From an uncultured Collinsella sp. (GTDB taxonomy: Bacteria > Actinomycetota > Coriobacteriia > Coriobacteriales > Coriobacteriaceae): a stretch of 6,712 bases of DNA. The first letter of the stretch is position 1. Each line of letters begins with the position of its first letter. The DNA lies in assembly GCA_902495985.1 (NCBI GenBank), contig CABUZF010000065.1, positions 1-6,712 of the forward strand, read 5' to 3'. The notes below the pieces were generated by a model that saw only the letters and a program-made list of their open reading frames with translations, made no database searches and had not been told where the DNA came from. A program made the position numbers and the translations under genes. This document shows positions 5,872-6,712 of the stretch, in pieces.

Positions 5872-6421
5872 TTACGAGCGCGAGAGCGAAACGGTCGCCT
5901 TCAGTGGCTTTTTGAACGCAGAGCGCCAGCGCATCCTGGCGGCTGCGACCCCTGAGCGCCGTGCGCAGATGGAGGCCGCCGAGGAGTCGCGCGCGGTCTA
6001 TCGCGCGTGGAACGCGGTGTGCTCGGGCACGCGCGAGGGGCGGCATGTGACGGGCCTGCGCTACCTGCCCGAGTCCAATGAGCTGCTGGTATATCTCGAC
6101 TCGCCCTCGTGGACGCAGGAAATGACGTTGTTGCGCGAGATCATCCGCGCGCGCATGGAGCGCGCCGGTGCGCATGTGGACGGCCTGGTGTTCAAAACCA
6201 CCGCGCCCGGTCACACGCCGCCCGCCGCCAAGGAGCGCCTTCGCCCAGCGACGACCGAGCGCCCGCCGGCCCCACACGCCGACCTCAGCGATGCCGAGCG
6301 CACCGAGATTGAGCGCCAAGTGGCGCCCATCGAAGACCAAAAACTGCGCGAGGCCCTCGAGAACGCCATGAGAGCCAGTGCCGAGTGGGCCAAGGGCGTG
6401 CAAAGCAAAAAAGAGCCTTAA
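5858..6421 (+). CDS. dciA: DUF721/DciA-family protein, probable helicase loader
   Basis: A 187-residue protein with a DUF721 core at about 46-115: W51 near the start of the domain, a beta strand ELLVYLDS (75-82), the typical S84-W85-x-x-E88 motif, then an amphipathic helix (90-103) and a closing strand LVFKT (110-114). DUF721 proteins of the DciA family interact with the replicative helicase DnaB in bacteria lacking DnaC or DnaI loaders. The position between recF and gyrB is typical of actinobacteria and supports the call. The N-terminal 45 residues are charged. The tail after 115 has a Pro/Arg-rich linker and a probably helical C-terminus (143-178). The GTG start overlaps recF by 14 bases and is preceded by AAGGTGG. 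A loader role here is inferred from the family and was not shown directly. Confidence 0.88.
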   Translation: MRRANYERESETVAFSGFLNAERQRILAAATPERRAQMEAAEESRAVYRAWNAVCSGTREGRHVTGLRYLPESNELLVYLDSPSWTQEMTLLREIIRARMERAGAHVDGLVFKTTAPGHTPPAAKERLRPATTERPPAPHADLSDAERTEIERQVAPIEDQKLREALENAMRASAEWAKGVQSKKEP

Positions 6422-6447
6422 ATCGCATCTGGTGGCCTTGTAGAGCC

Positions 6448-6477
6448 AAATACCCTCGTTCCCGAGGGTATTTTTTT
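6448..6477 (+). terminator. Intrinsic terminator after the DUF721 gene
   Basis: AAATACCCTCG (6448-6458) pairs perfectly with CGAGGGTATTT (6463-6473) around a TTCC loop, an 11-bp stem, and the T-run reaches 6477 (seven T). It lies 26 bases after the stop codon at 6419-6421. It should end the dnaN-recF-dciA transcript and so isolate gyrB. No convincing promoter could be picked out between it and gyrB, though one is expected. Confidence 0.93.
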
Positions 6478-6515
6478 ACGATAAACTAGTAAGGCTGTAC
6501 ACATTTTCTTGACTG

Positions 6516-6522
6516 AAGGAGG
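6516..6522 (+). promoter_or_regulatory. Ribosome binding site of gyrB
   Basis: AAGGAGG is a near-perfect Shine-Dalgarno sequence 4 bases before the GTG at 6527. It is the strongest such site in the window and fixes the gyrB start; the overlapping GTG at 6525 is in another frame. Confidence 0.8.
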
Positions 6523-6526
6523 ACGT

Positions 6527-6712
6527 GTGGCAAACGAAAACGATTACGATGGCGGCGAGATTAAGATTCTCGAAGGTCTCGAGGCCGTTCGTAAGCGCCC
6601 GGGCATGTATATCGGCTCGACGAGCGCCAGCGGTCTGCATCACCTGGTGTGGGAGATCGTTGACAACTCCGTCGACGAGGCCATGGCCGGTTTCTGCACC
6701 GAGATCCAGGTG
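6527..6712 (+). CDS. gyrB: DNA gyrase subunit B, 5' part
   Basis: The first 62 codons of the ATPase subunit of DNA gyrase, which introduces negative supercoils; the gene continues past the window edge. The reading begins at GTG as VANENDYDGGEIKILEGLEA and continues with the type II topoisomerase stretch VRKRPGMYIGST, then the GHKL N box EIVDNSVDEAMAG, which binds ATP and magnesium. The frame is open to the last base. A terminator lies between it and the preceding gene, so it probably has its own promoter, as is common for supercoiling-controlled gyrase genes. Confidence 0.97.
   Translation, partial: MANENDYDGGEIKILEGLEAVRKRPGMYIGSTSASGLHHLVWEIVDNSVDEAMAGFCTEIQV

Overview
This window holds the replication-origin neighbourhood of a bacterial chromosome, with every gene on the + strand. 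The order is: an oriC-type box cluster, an unusual GHKL-ATPase gene, dnaA, the main origin gap with its unwinding element, dnaN, recF, a DUF721/DciA-type gene, a terminator, and the start of gyrB. Moderately high GC, GTG starts on several genes and the order recF–DUF721–gyrB suggest an actinobacterium. The GHKL-type gene in front of dnaA and the divergent DnaA make me favour class Coriobacteriia, perhaps Collinsella or a relative. This is inference from recognition, not from a search.

Layout. Bases 1-320 hold no gene. They carry two inverted repeats (4-21; 91-99 with 149-157) and a cluster of DnaA-box-like sites (174-298) with the local consensus GTTTTCAACA, rather than the classical TTATCCACA core. 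At 321-1673 lies a 450-residue protein with a histidine-kinase-type ATPase fold, a long Gln/Pro/Tyr/Met low-complexity linker and a C-terminal winged helix. Two more box-like sites are written inside its coding sequence (1360-1399). dnaA (1689-3413, GTG start) follows after 15 bases and is probably co-transcribed. The 238-base gap 3414-3651 is the best oriC candidate: many boxes in both orientations, then a box pair, five tandem DnaA-trios and an 83% AT segment running into dnaN, closely resembling the Bacillus subtilis arrangement.

dnaN (3652-4755), recF (4765-5871) and the DUF721 gene (5858-6421) are tightly packed, with a 9-base gap and then a 14-base overlap, and end at a strong intrinsic terminator (6448-6477). 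gyrB starts at 6527 with its own strong ribosome binding site and runs off the window.

How the genes work together: DnaA binds and opens the origin, the DciA-type protein probably helps load the replicative helicase, DnaN is the polymerase clamp, RecF helps repair stalled forks and gaps, and GyrB belongs to the gyrase that relieves supercoiling. The GHKL/winged-helix protein is the unexplained member. Its position between box clusters and directly ahead of dnaA suggests a role in controlling initiation or dnaA expression, but nothing in the sequence proves it. The most notable observations are this protein, the matched change of DnaA-box sequence and DnaA DNA-recognition residues, the boxes embedded in coding sequence, and the DnaA-trio unwinding element.
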